Below, piece after piece: positions 15,435 to 23,379 of a DNA stretch of 42,168 bases (positions within the stretch are counted from its first letter, which is position 1; the number at the start of each line of letters is the position of its first letter). The notes beneath the pieces are model-generated. The model saw only the letters and a program-made list of their open reading frames with translations. It searched no databases and was not told the origin of the DNA. The translations under genes were made by a program, and so were the position numbers. This stretch comes from Gallionella sp. (GTDB taxonomy: Bacteria > Pseudomonadota > Gammaproteobacteria > Burkholderiales > Gallionellaceae), in NCBI GenBank assembly GCA_030652475.1, contig JAUSAO010000113.1, positions 1 to 42,168 on the forward strand, written 5' to 3'.

Positions 15435-16987
15435 ACAAATATCTGATTGCAACTCTTTGTGCCGCACTGTTACTTACCGCTTGCGGCGATGCCGGCAACA
15501 AACAGGCCATGGACGAAAGCCATGCGCCCACGGCTGATGGCGGCCATGGCCACGGGGTCGGCGGCGAAAAGCTCACCCACTTCACCGACAAGACTGAGCT
15601 CTTCGTCGAGTTCCCGCGCCTGGTGGTTGGTGAAGAATCCGCTTTCGCCGCGCACCTCACGCGGCTTGCCGACTTCAGGGCGCTACCTGCCGGCAAGGTG
15701 AGCGTCATCCTTAGCGGAGGCGGCCAGCCGGACGAGGTGTTTGCCACCGAGACGCCGACACAGCACGGCATCTTCCGCCCGGAAGCTTTGCCGAAGCAGG
15801 CTGGCGAGCGGGAATTGGCCATCGAGGTGGCCACCACGGAATTCACCGTGCGCCATTTGCTCGGTCCGGTAACGGTCTACGCCGATCGTAAGGCTGCCGA
15901 CGCGGCGAGCGGCGAACACGACGAGGGGGGCATTGGTTTCACCAAGGAACAACAATGGAAGGTGGATTTTGCCACCGCCGAGGTCGTCAAACGCCCCATC
16001 CGCGCTGCTATCGCAGCCACCGGTACGCTACGCGCCCGACCAGACGGCGAGGCGCTGCTGAGCGCGCCGGCCCCGGGACAGGTGCAGACAACCGGCAAGT
16101 TCCCCCAACTCGGACAGGCCGTGAAGAAGGGCGACATCCTTGCCTATCTCACGCCGCGTCTCGGTGGCGACGTGGATATGGCCTCGCTCCAGGCCGACGC
16201 GCGTAAAGCACGGGTGGCACTGGACCTGGCCGTGCGTGAGCGCTCCCGCATGGAGAGCCTGTTCAAGGACGAGGCTGTGCCGGAGAAACGGCTGCTCGCC
16301 GCCCGCGCTGCCGAGGAATCGGCCCGCGCAGAATTCGACGCCGCCCAGGGGCGCCAAGGCCAATATGGCGGCGGCGCCGGCGGTGTGCCGCTGCGCGCGC
16401 CGGTGTCGGGCACGATTGCCGATGTCCGCGTCTCACCGGGGGCTTTTATGCAGGAAGGCGCCTTGCTCTTTCACATCATTGACCGGCGCGTCCTGTGGCT
16501 GGAATTGCGCGTGCCTGAATCGGAGGCGGCCCGTTTAGCCTCGCCGAGCGGCGCGACGTTCCGGGTGGAGGGGGTCGAGCAAAGTTTCGAGATCGTCCCG
16601 GGCAAGAACGGCCGCCTGATTGCCACCGGCGGCGCAGTGGATGCGGTGACGCGCACCGTGCCGGTGCTTTTCGAATTCGCGCAGCCGGACGAGCGGCTGC
16701 GTATCGGCATGGCTGTCAAGGCGCAAGTTTTCGCCGGCGCCGCGAGTGAAGTGGTGGCTGTTCCCGCATCGGCCGTGCTCGACGAGAGCGGCGTGCCGAC
16801 CGTGTTTGTGATGACCGGGGGCGAATCCTTTGAACGGCGGCCGGTGCGCATTGGTGCCCGGGATGGCGATTGGCTGGAGGTCGTCGAGGGGCTGGAGCCG
16901 GGGCAGCGCGTGGTTACGCGCGGTGCCTATCTGGTCAAGCTCGCCGCCACCAAGACCGGCGAAATCGGTCATGGTCACGCACACTAA
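15431..16987 (+). CDS. czcB: RND efflux periplasmic adaptor lipoprotein (CzcB)
   Basis: A 518-residue membrane-fusion protein. The lipobox LLTAC puts lipidation at C18. Residues 20-40 are His-rich (GGHGHGVGG). An extra domain at about 45-160 precedes the adaptor core: a barrel/lipoyl half (SAPAPGQVQTTGKFPQLGQAV), a helical hairpin of about 80 residues, the second lipoyl half (LRAPVSGTIADVRVSPGAF), and beta-barrel and membrane-proximal domains. The protein ends in HGHAH. The His-rich ends suggest metal binding in the periplasm before hand-over to the pump. It overlaps czcC by four bases and precedes czcA by 12 bases. Confidence 0.9.
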   Translation: MNKYLIATLCAALLLTACGDAGNKQAMDESHAPTADGGHGHGVGGEKLTHFTDKTELFVEFPRLVVGEESAFAAHLTRLADFRALPAGKVSVILSGGGQPDEVFATETPTQHGIFRPEALPKQAGERELAIEVATTEFTVRHLLGPVTVYADRKAADAASGEHDEGGIGFTKEQQWKVDFATAEVVKRPIRAAIAATGTLRARPDGEALLSAPAPGQVQTTGKFPQLGQAVKKGDILAYLTPRLGGDVDMASLQADARKARVALDLAVRERSRMESLFKDEAVPEKRLLAARAAEESARAEFDAAQGRQGQYGGGAGGVPLRAPVSGTIADVRVSPGAFMQEGALLFHIIDRRVLWLELRVPESEAARLASPSGATFRVEGVEQSFEIVPGKNGRLIATGGAVDAVTRTVPVLFEFAQPDERLRIGMAVKAQVFAGAASEVVAVPASAVLDESGVPTVFVMTGGESFERRPVRIGARDGDWLEVVEGLEPGQRVVTRGAYLVKLAATKTGEIGHGHAH

Positions 16988-16999
16988 CTGGAGAATGAC

Positions 17000-19900
17000 A
17001 TGATCGGACACATCATTGCGTGGTCGCTACGCAACAAACTTTTTGTCGTCCTCGCCGGTGTTTTGCTGCTGGCCTGGGGCGGCTGGCAGGCAGCGCGCAC
17101 GCCGGTGGACGTTTTTCCCGACCTCACGGCGCCCGCGGTAACCGTGGTGACCGAGGCTCATGGCATGGCGCCGACCGATGTCGAAAGCCTGGTTACATTC
17201 CCCATTGAAACAGCCCTGAACGGCGCGCCCAACGTGCGGCGGGTACGTTCCGCCACCAAGATCGGGCTGTCCGTCGTGACGGTCGAATTCGAATGGGGAA
17301 CCGACCTTTATCTCGCCCGCCAGGTAGTGGCCGAACGCCTGCAACTGGCGCGCGCGAGCCTGCCGCCGGACATTCCCGCGCCGGCGATGACCCCGGCGTC
17401 TTCGATCATGGGCGAGATTCTGTTCATCGCGCTGACCTCGGACAAGCATTCCGGCATGGAAATGAAGAACGTCGCCGAACAGGTACTGAAGCGCCGGATT
17501 CTGGCCGTCCCCGGCGTTGCCGAAGTGCTGCCAATCGGCGGCGATACCCAGCAGTTCCAGGTGACGGTGAAACCCGAACGGCTGGCGACTTACCAGCTAA
17601 CCCTGGACGAGGTGACGCAGGCGCTACGCGAGTCCAACCAGAACGCCTCTGCCGGCTTCTACGTCGAATCCGGTCAGGAATACCTGATCCAGGGCCAGGG
17701 CCGCATCGCGGTGCTGGAGGATATTGCCGACACGGTGATCAAAGTACGCGAAGGTCAGCCCATACTCATCCGTGACGTGGCCGACGTGGGTATTGGCGCG
17801 GCGCCCAAGCGCGGTGTCGGTTCCCACAACGGCAAGCCAGCCGTGGTGCTGGGCATCCAGAAACAGCCTGGCGCCAATACCCTGGAACTGACTGACCGGC
17901 TTGACCTCACACTGGCGGACATCCAGGCCGGCCTGCCGGTAGGGATGAAGATCGAAAGCCACATCTTCCGCCAGGCGGACTTCATCCGCGTTTCCATCGA
18001 CAACCTGCTCGCAGCCCTGGGAGAGGGGGCTGTCCTGGTGATCGCCATCGTCTTCGCCTTCCTGCTTTCGGCACGAGCCACGGCGATTACCCTAGTCGCC
18101 ATTCCGCTGTCGCTGGTGGCGGCCATCCTCTCGATGAAGGCGCTCGGCGCCACCATCAACACCATGACGCTGGGCGGCATGGCTATTGCCCTCGGTGCGC
18201 TGGTGGACGACGCGATTATCGTGGTCGAGAACATCGTCCGGCGATTGCGCGAGAATCTCTCGAAACCGGAAAGCGAGCAACGTACTGCGGTGCAGGTGGT
18301 GTTTGAGGCGACCAGGGAAATCCAGGGTTCCATCGTCTTCGCGACGCTGATCATCATGCTGGTGTTCATCCCACTTTTCTTCCTCTCAGGCGTGGAGGGT
18401 CGGCTGATGGCGCCGCTCGGTTTCGCCTATGTGGTGTCGCTGGCCGCGTCACTGATGGTGGCGATCACGGTAACGCCGGTACTGGCGGCGCTGTTCCTGC
18501 CCCGCTCGAAGATCGTCCGCGAGAACGTCGAACCGCGCTTCATCCATTTCCTGCACGCGACCTATCGGCGGGTACTGGAAGCCACGGTCACACGCTGGCA
18601 GTTGGTGACAGCTGTGAGCGTCGTCGCGCTGGTCATCTCTCTGGTCGCACTCTCCTTCGCCGGCCGTGCCTTCCTGCCGGACTTCAACGAAGGTACGCTG
18701 ACCATCGGCACCGCCACGCTGCCAGGTACCGCGCTGGAGGAGTCCGACCGCTTGGGTCAGATGGTCGAGCAGATCCTGCTTTCACACCCGGAGGTGGTGG
18801 CTACGGCCCGACGCACCGGTCGTGCCGAGGGCGACCCGCATGCCATGGACGTATCGGCGTCCGAAATGGAAGTGACCCTGAAGATGGGCGAGCGCAGCAA
18901 GGAGGACTTCCTCGCCGCCCTGCGCGACGACCTCTCGACCGTGCCCGGCACCCAGATCGTGGTCGGCCAGCCGATTTCACACCGCATCGACCACATGCTC
19001 TCAGGCAGCCGCTCCAACATCGCGGTGAAGATTCTAGGCCCCAACCTGGGCGAATTGCGCCGCCTGACCGGGGAAATCAAGACGCTGGTGCAAACCGTGG
19101 AGGGTGCCGTGGACGTTACCGACGAGCAGCAAAGCGACATCCCCTTCCTGACCATCCGCTTCAAGCGGGACGCCCTGGCCCGGCACGGCCTTTCCATCCG
19201 GCAGGTGGCGGAAACCATCGAGGTGGCGTTTTCCGGCATGGCAGTGAGCCGCGTCCAGCAGGGTCAGGCGACCTACGACCTGGCGGTGCGCTTCGATCCG
19301 GCGGCGAAAGCCAGCCTCGACGCCATCCGCTCCACCCTGGTTACTACGGAGAGTGGCGCGCGCTTGCCGCTCTCCGCGCTGGCCGAGATCCGCAACGACC
19401 GGGCACCGTACTCCATCTCTCGTGAGAACGTGCAGCGCAAGATGGTGGTGATGGCCAACGTCGCCGGGCGCGATCTGGCGAGCGTGGTGGACGACATTCG
19501 GCGCAAGGTGGCGGCGGAGGTGAAGATGCCGCCGGGCTATCACATAGAATATGGTGGACAGTTCGAGAGCGCCGAAGAGGCCAGCCGCATCCTGCTGTTC
19601 CTGGGCTTCGCAGTCACCGTCGGCATCTTTCTTTTGCTTTTCGTTGCTTTCCGCACCGCCCGCGACGCGCTGCTGGTCATGCTCAATCTGCCGCTCGCCA
19701 TCATCGGCGGGGTGATTGGCGTATTTGTCGCGGGTGGCGTCCTTTCGGTGGCCTCGATCATCGGCTTCATCACGCTGTTTGGCATCGCCACCCGCAACGG
19801 CGTGATGATGATCGCCCATATCCATCATCTGGTGGAACACGAGGGCATACGCGACGCGGCGGAGGCCGTCAAACGCGGTGCAGAGGAGCGTCTGGTGCCC

Positions 19901-20104
19901 ATCCTGATGACCGCCCTGGCTGCCGGTCTCGCCCTGGTCCCGCTGGCGCTCGCCGCCGGACAACCGGGCAGCGAAATCCAGTCGCCGATGGCCATCGTCA
20001 TCCTGTTCGGGCTGGCCAGTTCCACGCTGCTCAACATGATTGTCGTACCGGCGCTGTACCTGCGTTTCGGGGCCATCAGCGTAACCCAAGCGCCGACAAA
20101 ATAA
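17000..20104 (+). CDS. czcA: Heavy-metal efflux RND permease (CzcA/CusA family)
   Basis: A 1034-residue inner-membrane pump with 12 predicted helices and two large periplasmic domains. It opens with MIGHIIAWSLRNKLFVVLAG and PVDVFPDL, typical of HME-RND pumps. The proton-relay helix 4 reads ALGALVDDAIIVVEN, which keeps the paired aspartates and glutamate but lacks the DFG triplet of the best-studied CzcA proteins, so the exact metal (zinc/cobalt/cadmium, nickel or copper/silver) cannot be fixed. It ends in the usual NMIVVPALYLRFG helix. GGAG precedes the ATG. It pairs with the adaptor and outer-membrane genes just upstream. Confidence 0.93.
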   Translation: MIGHIIAWSLRNKLFVVLAGVLLLAWGGWQAARTPVDVFPDLTAPAVTVVTEAHGMAPTDVESLVTFPIETALNGAPNVRRVRSATKIGLSVVTVEFEWGTDLYLARQVVAERLQLARASLPPDIPAPAMTPASSIMGEILFIALTSDKHSGMEMKNVAEQVLKRRILAVPGVAEVLPIGGDTQQFQVTVKPERLATYQLTLDEVTQALRESNQNASAGFYVESGQEYLIQGQGRIAVLEDIADTVIKVREGQPILIRDVADVGIGAAPKRGVGSHNGKPAVVLGIQKQPGANTLELTDRLDLTLADIQAGLPVGMKIESHIFRQADFIRVSIDNLLAALGEGAVLVIAIVFAFLLSARATAITLVAIPLSLVAAILSMKALGATINTMTLGGMAIALGALVDDAIIVVENIVRRLRENLSKPESEQRTAVQVVFEATREIQGSIVFATLIIMLVFIPLFFLSGVEGRLMAPLGFAYVVSLAASLMVAITVTPVLAALFLPRSKIVRENVEPRFIHFLHATYRRVLEATVTRWQLVTAVSVVALVISLVALSFAGRAFLPDFNEGTLTIGTATLPGTALEESDRLGQMVEQILLSHPEVVATARRTGRAEGDPHAMDVSASEMEVTLKMGERSKEDFLAALRDDLSTVPGTQIVVGQPISHRIDHMLSGSRSNIAVKILGPNLGELRRLTGEIKTLVQTVEGAVDVTDEQQSDIPFLTIRFKRDALARHGLSIRQVAETIEVAFSGMAVSRVQQGQATYDLAVRFDPAAKASLDAIRSTLVTTESGARLPLSALAEIRNDRAPYSISRENVQRKMVVMANVAGRDLASVVDDIRRKVAAEVKMPPGYHIEYGGQFESAEEASRILLFLGFAVTVGIFLLLFVAFRTARDALLVMLNLPLAIIGGVIGVFVAGGVLSVASIIGFITLFGIATRNGVMMIAHIHHLVEHEGIRDAAEAVKRGAEERLVPILMTALAAGLALVPLALAAGQPGSEIQSPMAIVILFGLASSTLLNMIVVPALYLRFGAISVTQAPTK

Positions 20105-20156
20105 TGACGTCCTTGATGATGCTTGAATCTTTCTTAACCAAAAGGAGCTTGAAACA

Positions 20157-20537
20157 ATGAAGAAACCACTGATTGCTTTTCTGTGCGCCGCCAGCTTGCT
20201 GGCGACTGCCGCCCATGCCGTCGCAGGCCATGATCACGGTCCGAAGTACGGCGGTGTGACCCGCGAGGTCAGTTCTATTACGTACGAACTGGTCGCCAAA
20301 TCCGATTCGCTGACGCTTTATGTCTCCGGCCACGGCAAACCGATCATGACCCGGGGCGCGAAGGCCGAGGCAGCCATCTACGCCGGGAACGACAAGACGA
20401 CGGTCGTGTTCGAACCTGCCGGCGACAACCGTATGACCGCGAAGGGTAGCTTCAAGGTCGGCGTCGGCGTGCGGGTTGCACTGATCGTGACACTGGTCGG
20501 CAAAAGCGAAGCGAAGGCGAACTTTAATCTGAAATGA
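20157..20537 (+). CDS. Small periplasmic protein of the metal efflux operon
   Basis: A 126-residue protein with a signal peptide (cleavage near AHAVAG). The mature start GHDHGPKYGG could bind a divalent metal. The rest looks like a small all-beta domain (SITYELVAKSDSLTLYVS, TVVFEPAGDNRM, VALIVTLVGKSEAKANF). A strong AAAAGGAGC precedes the ATG. It sits 52 bases after czcA and overlaps the EamA gene by four bases. Its likely role is as a periplasmic metal chaperone or as a stand-alone version of an adaptor-associated domain. I do not recognise a named family. Confidence 0.8.
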   Translation: MKKPLIAFLCAASLLATAAHAVAGHDHGPKYGGVTREVSSITYELVAKSDSLTLYVSGHGKPIMTRGAKAEAAIYAGNDKTTVVFEPAGDNRMTAKGSFKVGVGVRVALIVTLVGKSEAKANFNLK

Positions 20538-21580
20538 AAACGCCGCTAGCCGTCTGGCTCGCCCTGCTGGCTGCCGCCCTGTTCGGCGGCAGCACCCCCT
20601 TTGTCAAGTTACTGGTCGGCGACTCGTCCGCCCTGGCGCTGGCGGGACTGCTCTATCTGGGCAGCGGCCTCGGCCTGGGGGCAGCACGACTGCTGCGTGA
20701 CAGGGGATGGAAACCGAGTGGTCTTTCGGGATCGGATTGGCCCTGGTTTGCCGGGGCCATCGGCTTTGGCGGTGTCCTCGGCCCGATTCTGCTCGTGATC
20801 GGCCTCACGAGAACCGGCGCAGGTGCGGCATCCCTGCTGCTCAATCTGGAAGCGGTGCTGTCCGCCATGCTGGCATGGCTTGTCTTCAAGGAGCACGCCG
20901 GTCGCCGCATTATCATCGGCATGGGATTCATCGTCGCAGGCGGCATTGCACTTTCCTGGCCCACCGGAGAAACCGGGGCCGGAGATTGGCTCGGACCGCT
21001 GGCGATCATGGCTGCCTGCCTGTGCTGGGCCATCGACAACAATCTGACGCGCAAGGTGTCGGCTTCGGATGCCCTGTTTATCGCCGGTGCGAAGGGTTTG
21101 GTGGCCGGAGCCGTCAACCTTGGACTGGCCTTGGTCCTGGGGCGTTCTTTGCCTGCCTTGCCGCTTGCTGGAGCGGCGATGTTTGTGGGTTTGCTGGGTT
21201 ACGGCCTGAGTCTGGTTTTTTTCGTGCGCGCGCTACGCGAACTGGGCACTTCGCGCACCGGGGCTTACTTCTCCACTGCACCGTTCATTGGCGCCGCGTT
21301 GAGCATCCTGTTGCTCAACGAGCCGACCCCGCCATCGTTCTGGATGGCCGCGATGCTGATGGGGATAGGTGTCTGGTTGCACCTGACGGAACGTCATGGG
21401 CATGAACATTTGCATGAGGCGCTGACCCATGTCCATGAACATGTCTACGACGAACACCACCGGCACGAGCACAATTTTCCGTGGGATGGGCGCGAGCCCC
21501 ATAACCATTCCCATGATCACCTGCCTGAACGCCATAGCCACAGCCATTTTCCTGACATCCATCACAGACACCGGCATTGA
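20534..21580 (+). CDS. EamA/DMT-family permease with long His-rich C-terminal tail
   Basis: A 348-residue protein. Residues 1-285 hold ten predicted membrane helices in the two EamA repeats (LLNLEAVLSAMLAWLVFKEH in the first, STAPFIGAALSILLLNEPTP in the second). The last 60 residues form a hydrophilic tail with about 20 histidines (for example HGHEHLHEALTHVHEH and HSHSHFPDIHHRHRH). The core resembles drug/metabolite transporters; the tail suggests metal binding or sensing. It starts inside the stop of the previous gene (ATGA) and closes the operon, so it likely takes part in metal movement across the inner membrane, perhaps feeding or balancing the RND pump. Confidence 0.87.
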   Translation: MKTPLAVWLALLAAALFGGSTPFVKLLVGDSSALALAGLLYLGSGLGLGAARLLRDRGWKPSGLSGSDWPWFAGAIGFGGVLGPILLVIGLTRTGAGAASLLLNLEAVLSAMLAWLVFKEHAGRRIIIGMGFIVAGGIALSWPTGETGAGDWLGPLAIMAACLCWAIDNNLTRKVSASDALFIAGAKGLVAGAVNLGLALVLGRSLPALPLAGAAMFVGLLGYGLSLVFFVRALRELGTSRTGAYFSTAPFIGAALSILLLNEPTPPSFWMAAMLMGIGVWLHLTERHGHEHLHEALTHVHEHVYDEHHRHEHNFPWDGREPHNHSHDHLPERHSHSHFPDIHHRHRH

Positions 21581-21655
21581 CTGTGCGGCAAGCCAGTGAC
21601 ATCAAGAGGGTCTGCGATTGCCTCCAAGGTTGGCCGGCACTTTTCGAATCGCGTT

Positions 21656-22981
21656 TCAGGCAATTTCCTGCACCGCGTTGGCGGAGTCAGTGGCGACAGA
21701 CACGAGTACCTTGTCGACCCGGTTTCGATCCATATCCATCACCTCGAAGCGCCAGCCCGATGCCACGAAATGGTCCGTCGGCCGCGGAATGCGTCTGAGC
21801 GTATGCATGATGAAACCACCTAGCGTGTGGAAGCTGTGCCCAGTTTCTCCCGGCAGGTCGTCTGCAATATCGAGAACGGATTTCAAACGCTCGATGCCGA
21901 CATCACCGTCAACCAGCCAGGAACCATCCTCCCGCTGTGCCATGTCGCGTTCTTCTGGCGCCTCTGGCACAGAGAGCTCGCCGACGATGGAGGCCAGCAC
22001 GTCGGTCAAGGTCACCAGGCCTTGCACCTCGCCATATTCATCGACGATCAGAGCGAACTGGAGGCGGGCGCGGCGGAAATTTTCCAGCAGTTGCGTGGTG
22101 GTTACAGCCTCTGGCACGTAAAGCGGTGGATGCAGGACGGATTCAATATCTGCCGAATTGATGACGTGGCCCGGCAAGGCTTTCTTGAGGAGATCGCCGG
22201 TTTGCAGGATGCCGAGAACGTGCTCCAGCCCATCGCGGCAGACGACCAGCCGTGAATAATCGGACTCGATGATACGTTGCCGGACAATTTCCTCATCATC
22301 ATCGAGGTCGAGCACAAACATATCGCGGCGTGGTGTCATGATCGCAGCGATGCGCTGTTCGTCGAGCCTAAGTACGTTGGAGACGATTTCCTGTTCACTC
22401 TCGTGAAACACGCCAGCCTCAGCGCCTTGCTCCATCATTACGTTGATCTCGTCGTTGGTAACTGAAGATTCTTCTTTGCTGCGTGCGCCGAGCAGCCGCA
22501 GGATGGTCGTGCATGAACTCGACAGGACGACAACCAGCGGATGGGTGATTCGGGCCAGGATAATCATCGGTCGGGAGATCAGCGAGGCGATGCCTTCAGG
22601 CGCCAGCAGCGCCAGGCGCTTGGGTACCAATTCGCCGATCACCACTGAAAAATAAGTCAAGCCGAGCACGGTAATCGTCAGCGCGACGATTTTCGCGTGC
22701 TCTGCCAGAATGGGAATGCCGGTCAGCCATTCCGCCAGGGGATCCGCCACCGCCGCTTCACCGATCGCACCGCTAAGAATGCCGATCGAGGTGATGCCGA
22801 CCTGGATGGTGGAAAAGAAATTGGCGGGATTCTGATGCAGGGCGAGCGCTGATTGGGCGCCGGGGCTACCGTCATCTGCCAGATTCTGAAGTCTGGCCTT
22901 GCGGGATGAAACGACAGCAATCTCGGACATGGCGAAAACGCCGTTGAGAAGAATGAGCAGAAATATCAGTACTATATCCAT
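21656..22981 (-). CDS. Hemolysin-family/CorC-like CNNM-CBS membrane protein
   Basis: A 441-residue protein with four domains in order: a CNNM (DUF21) membrane region at about 1-190 (NGVFAMSEIAVVSSRKARL, LVPKRLALLAPE), two CBS repeats at about 205-330 (IMTPRRDMFVLDLDD and the repeat near VLGILQTGDLLKKAL), and a CorC/HlyC transporter-associated domain at the end (WLVDGDVGIERL, TLGGFIMHTLRRIP). The family has been linked to magnesium and cobalt efflux. It is convergent with the metal efflux operon across 75 bases without a clear terminator, and no strong ribosome binding site is visible before the ATG at 22981. Confidence 0.9.
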   Translation of the reverse strand: MDIVLIFLLILLNGVFAMSEIAVVSSRKARLQNLADDGSPGAQSALALHQNPANFFSTIQVGITSIGILSGAIGEAAVADPLAEWLTGIPILAEHAKIVALTITVLGLTYFSVVIGELVPKRLALLAPEGIASLISRPMIILARITHPLVVVLSSSCTTILRLLGARSKEESSVTNDEINVMMEQGAEAGVFHESEQEIVSNVLRLDEQRIAAIMTPRRDMFVLDLDDDEEIVRQRIIESDYSRLVVCRDGLEHVLGILQTGDLLKKALPGHVINSADIESVLHPPLYVPEAVTTTQLLENFRRARLQFALIVDEYGEVQGLVTLTDVLASIVGELSVPEAPEERDMAQREDGSWLVDGDVGIERLKSVLDIADDLPGETGHSFHTLGGFIMHTLRRIPRPTDHFVASGWRFEVMDMDRNRVDKVLVSVATDSANAVQEIA

Positions 22982-23046
22982 AAGGGAAGTCGCCCTGCGC
23001 CAGCAATGCGCGCGACTTCGGTGTTGAGAGGGGGCGATTGTAACAT

Positions 23047-23065
23047 GGGGGCATTACTTGCCCCC
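23047..23065. terminator. Terminator-like hairpin
   Basis: Perfect seven-base arms GGGGGCA and TGCCCCC around a five-base loop. It lies just past the stop of the small minus-strand frame ending at 23085 and between mutS and the CorC-like gene. There is no U-run on either side, so this is a weak call. Confidence 0.35.
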
Positions 23066-23084
23066 CCGCAAGGCAAGGTTCAGG

Positions 23085-23231
23085 TTATTCCCCGGTATTG
23101 CCATACATATCGTCGGCTTCCGCCGCGCGTTTTTCTCTGGCTTCCTGTTCCATTTGCTGCGTTCTTTGCTGAACGCGTTCCTGCTATTTGTCTGCCGCCT
23201 CTTTGCGCAGGGGTGTGGTGTTTTCGCCCAT
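23085..23231 (-). pseudogene. Small charged ORF interrupted by an in-frame TAG
   Basis: From ATG at 23231 the frame reads MGENTTPLRKEAADK, stops at TAG (23184-23186), then continues QERVQQRTQQMEQEAREKRA and AEADDMYGNTGE to a TAA at 23085. The Gln/Glu/Lys/Arg-rich coiled-coil composition continues smoothly across the TAG, which differs from a CAG glutamine codon by one base. This points to a small protein recently inactivated by a nonsense change, or a sequencing error. No family is recognised and no ribosome binding site is obvious. Confidence 0.35.
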
Positions 23232-23379
23232 ACCATAATGGTAAATTTGGATGAAGTGGCAATGGAAAAAATCCACAGAGTTGGCTATCTCTTGCCGGAC
23301 TTTTGCCGGTTTTGGTTATGCCTGTACCCTCCGGCTTGCTCCCGCTGTCTTCATGACACCAGCAGCGCATTGGGGGAGA

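Larger units (their letters stand above)
22982..23379. other. 398-bp gap between mutS and the CorC-like gene
   Basis: It contains a GGGGGCA/TGCCCCC hairpin at 23047-23065 and the small broken minus-strand frame at 23085-23231. No intact gene, tRNA or other RNA gene is seen in the rest. Confidence 0.6.

Noticed and set aside
19034-20089. 351-codon minus-strand frame opposite czcA
   Set aside because: Composition (many Asp/His/Gln/Gly) is the usual antisense shadow of a high-GC gene.
21581-21655. Bidirectional terminator between the EamA and CorC-like genes
   Set aside because: No stem with a U-run is visible in the 75 bases.
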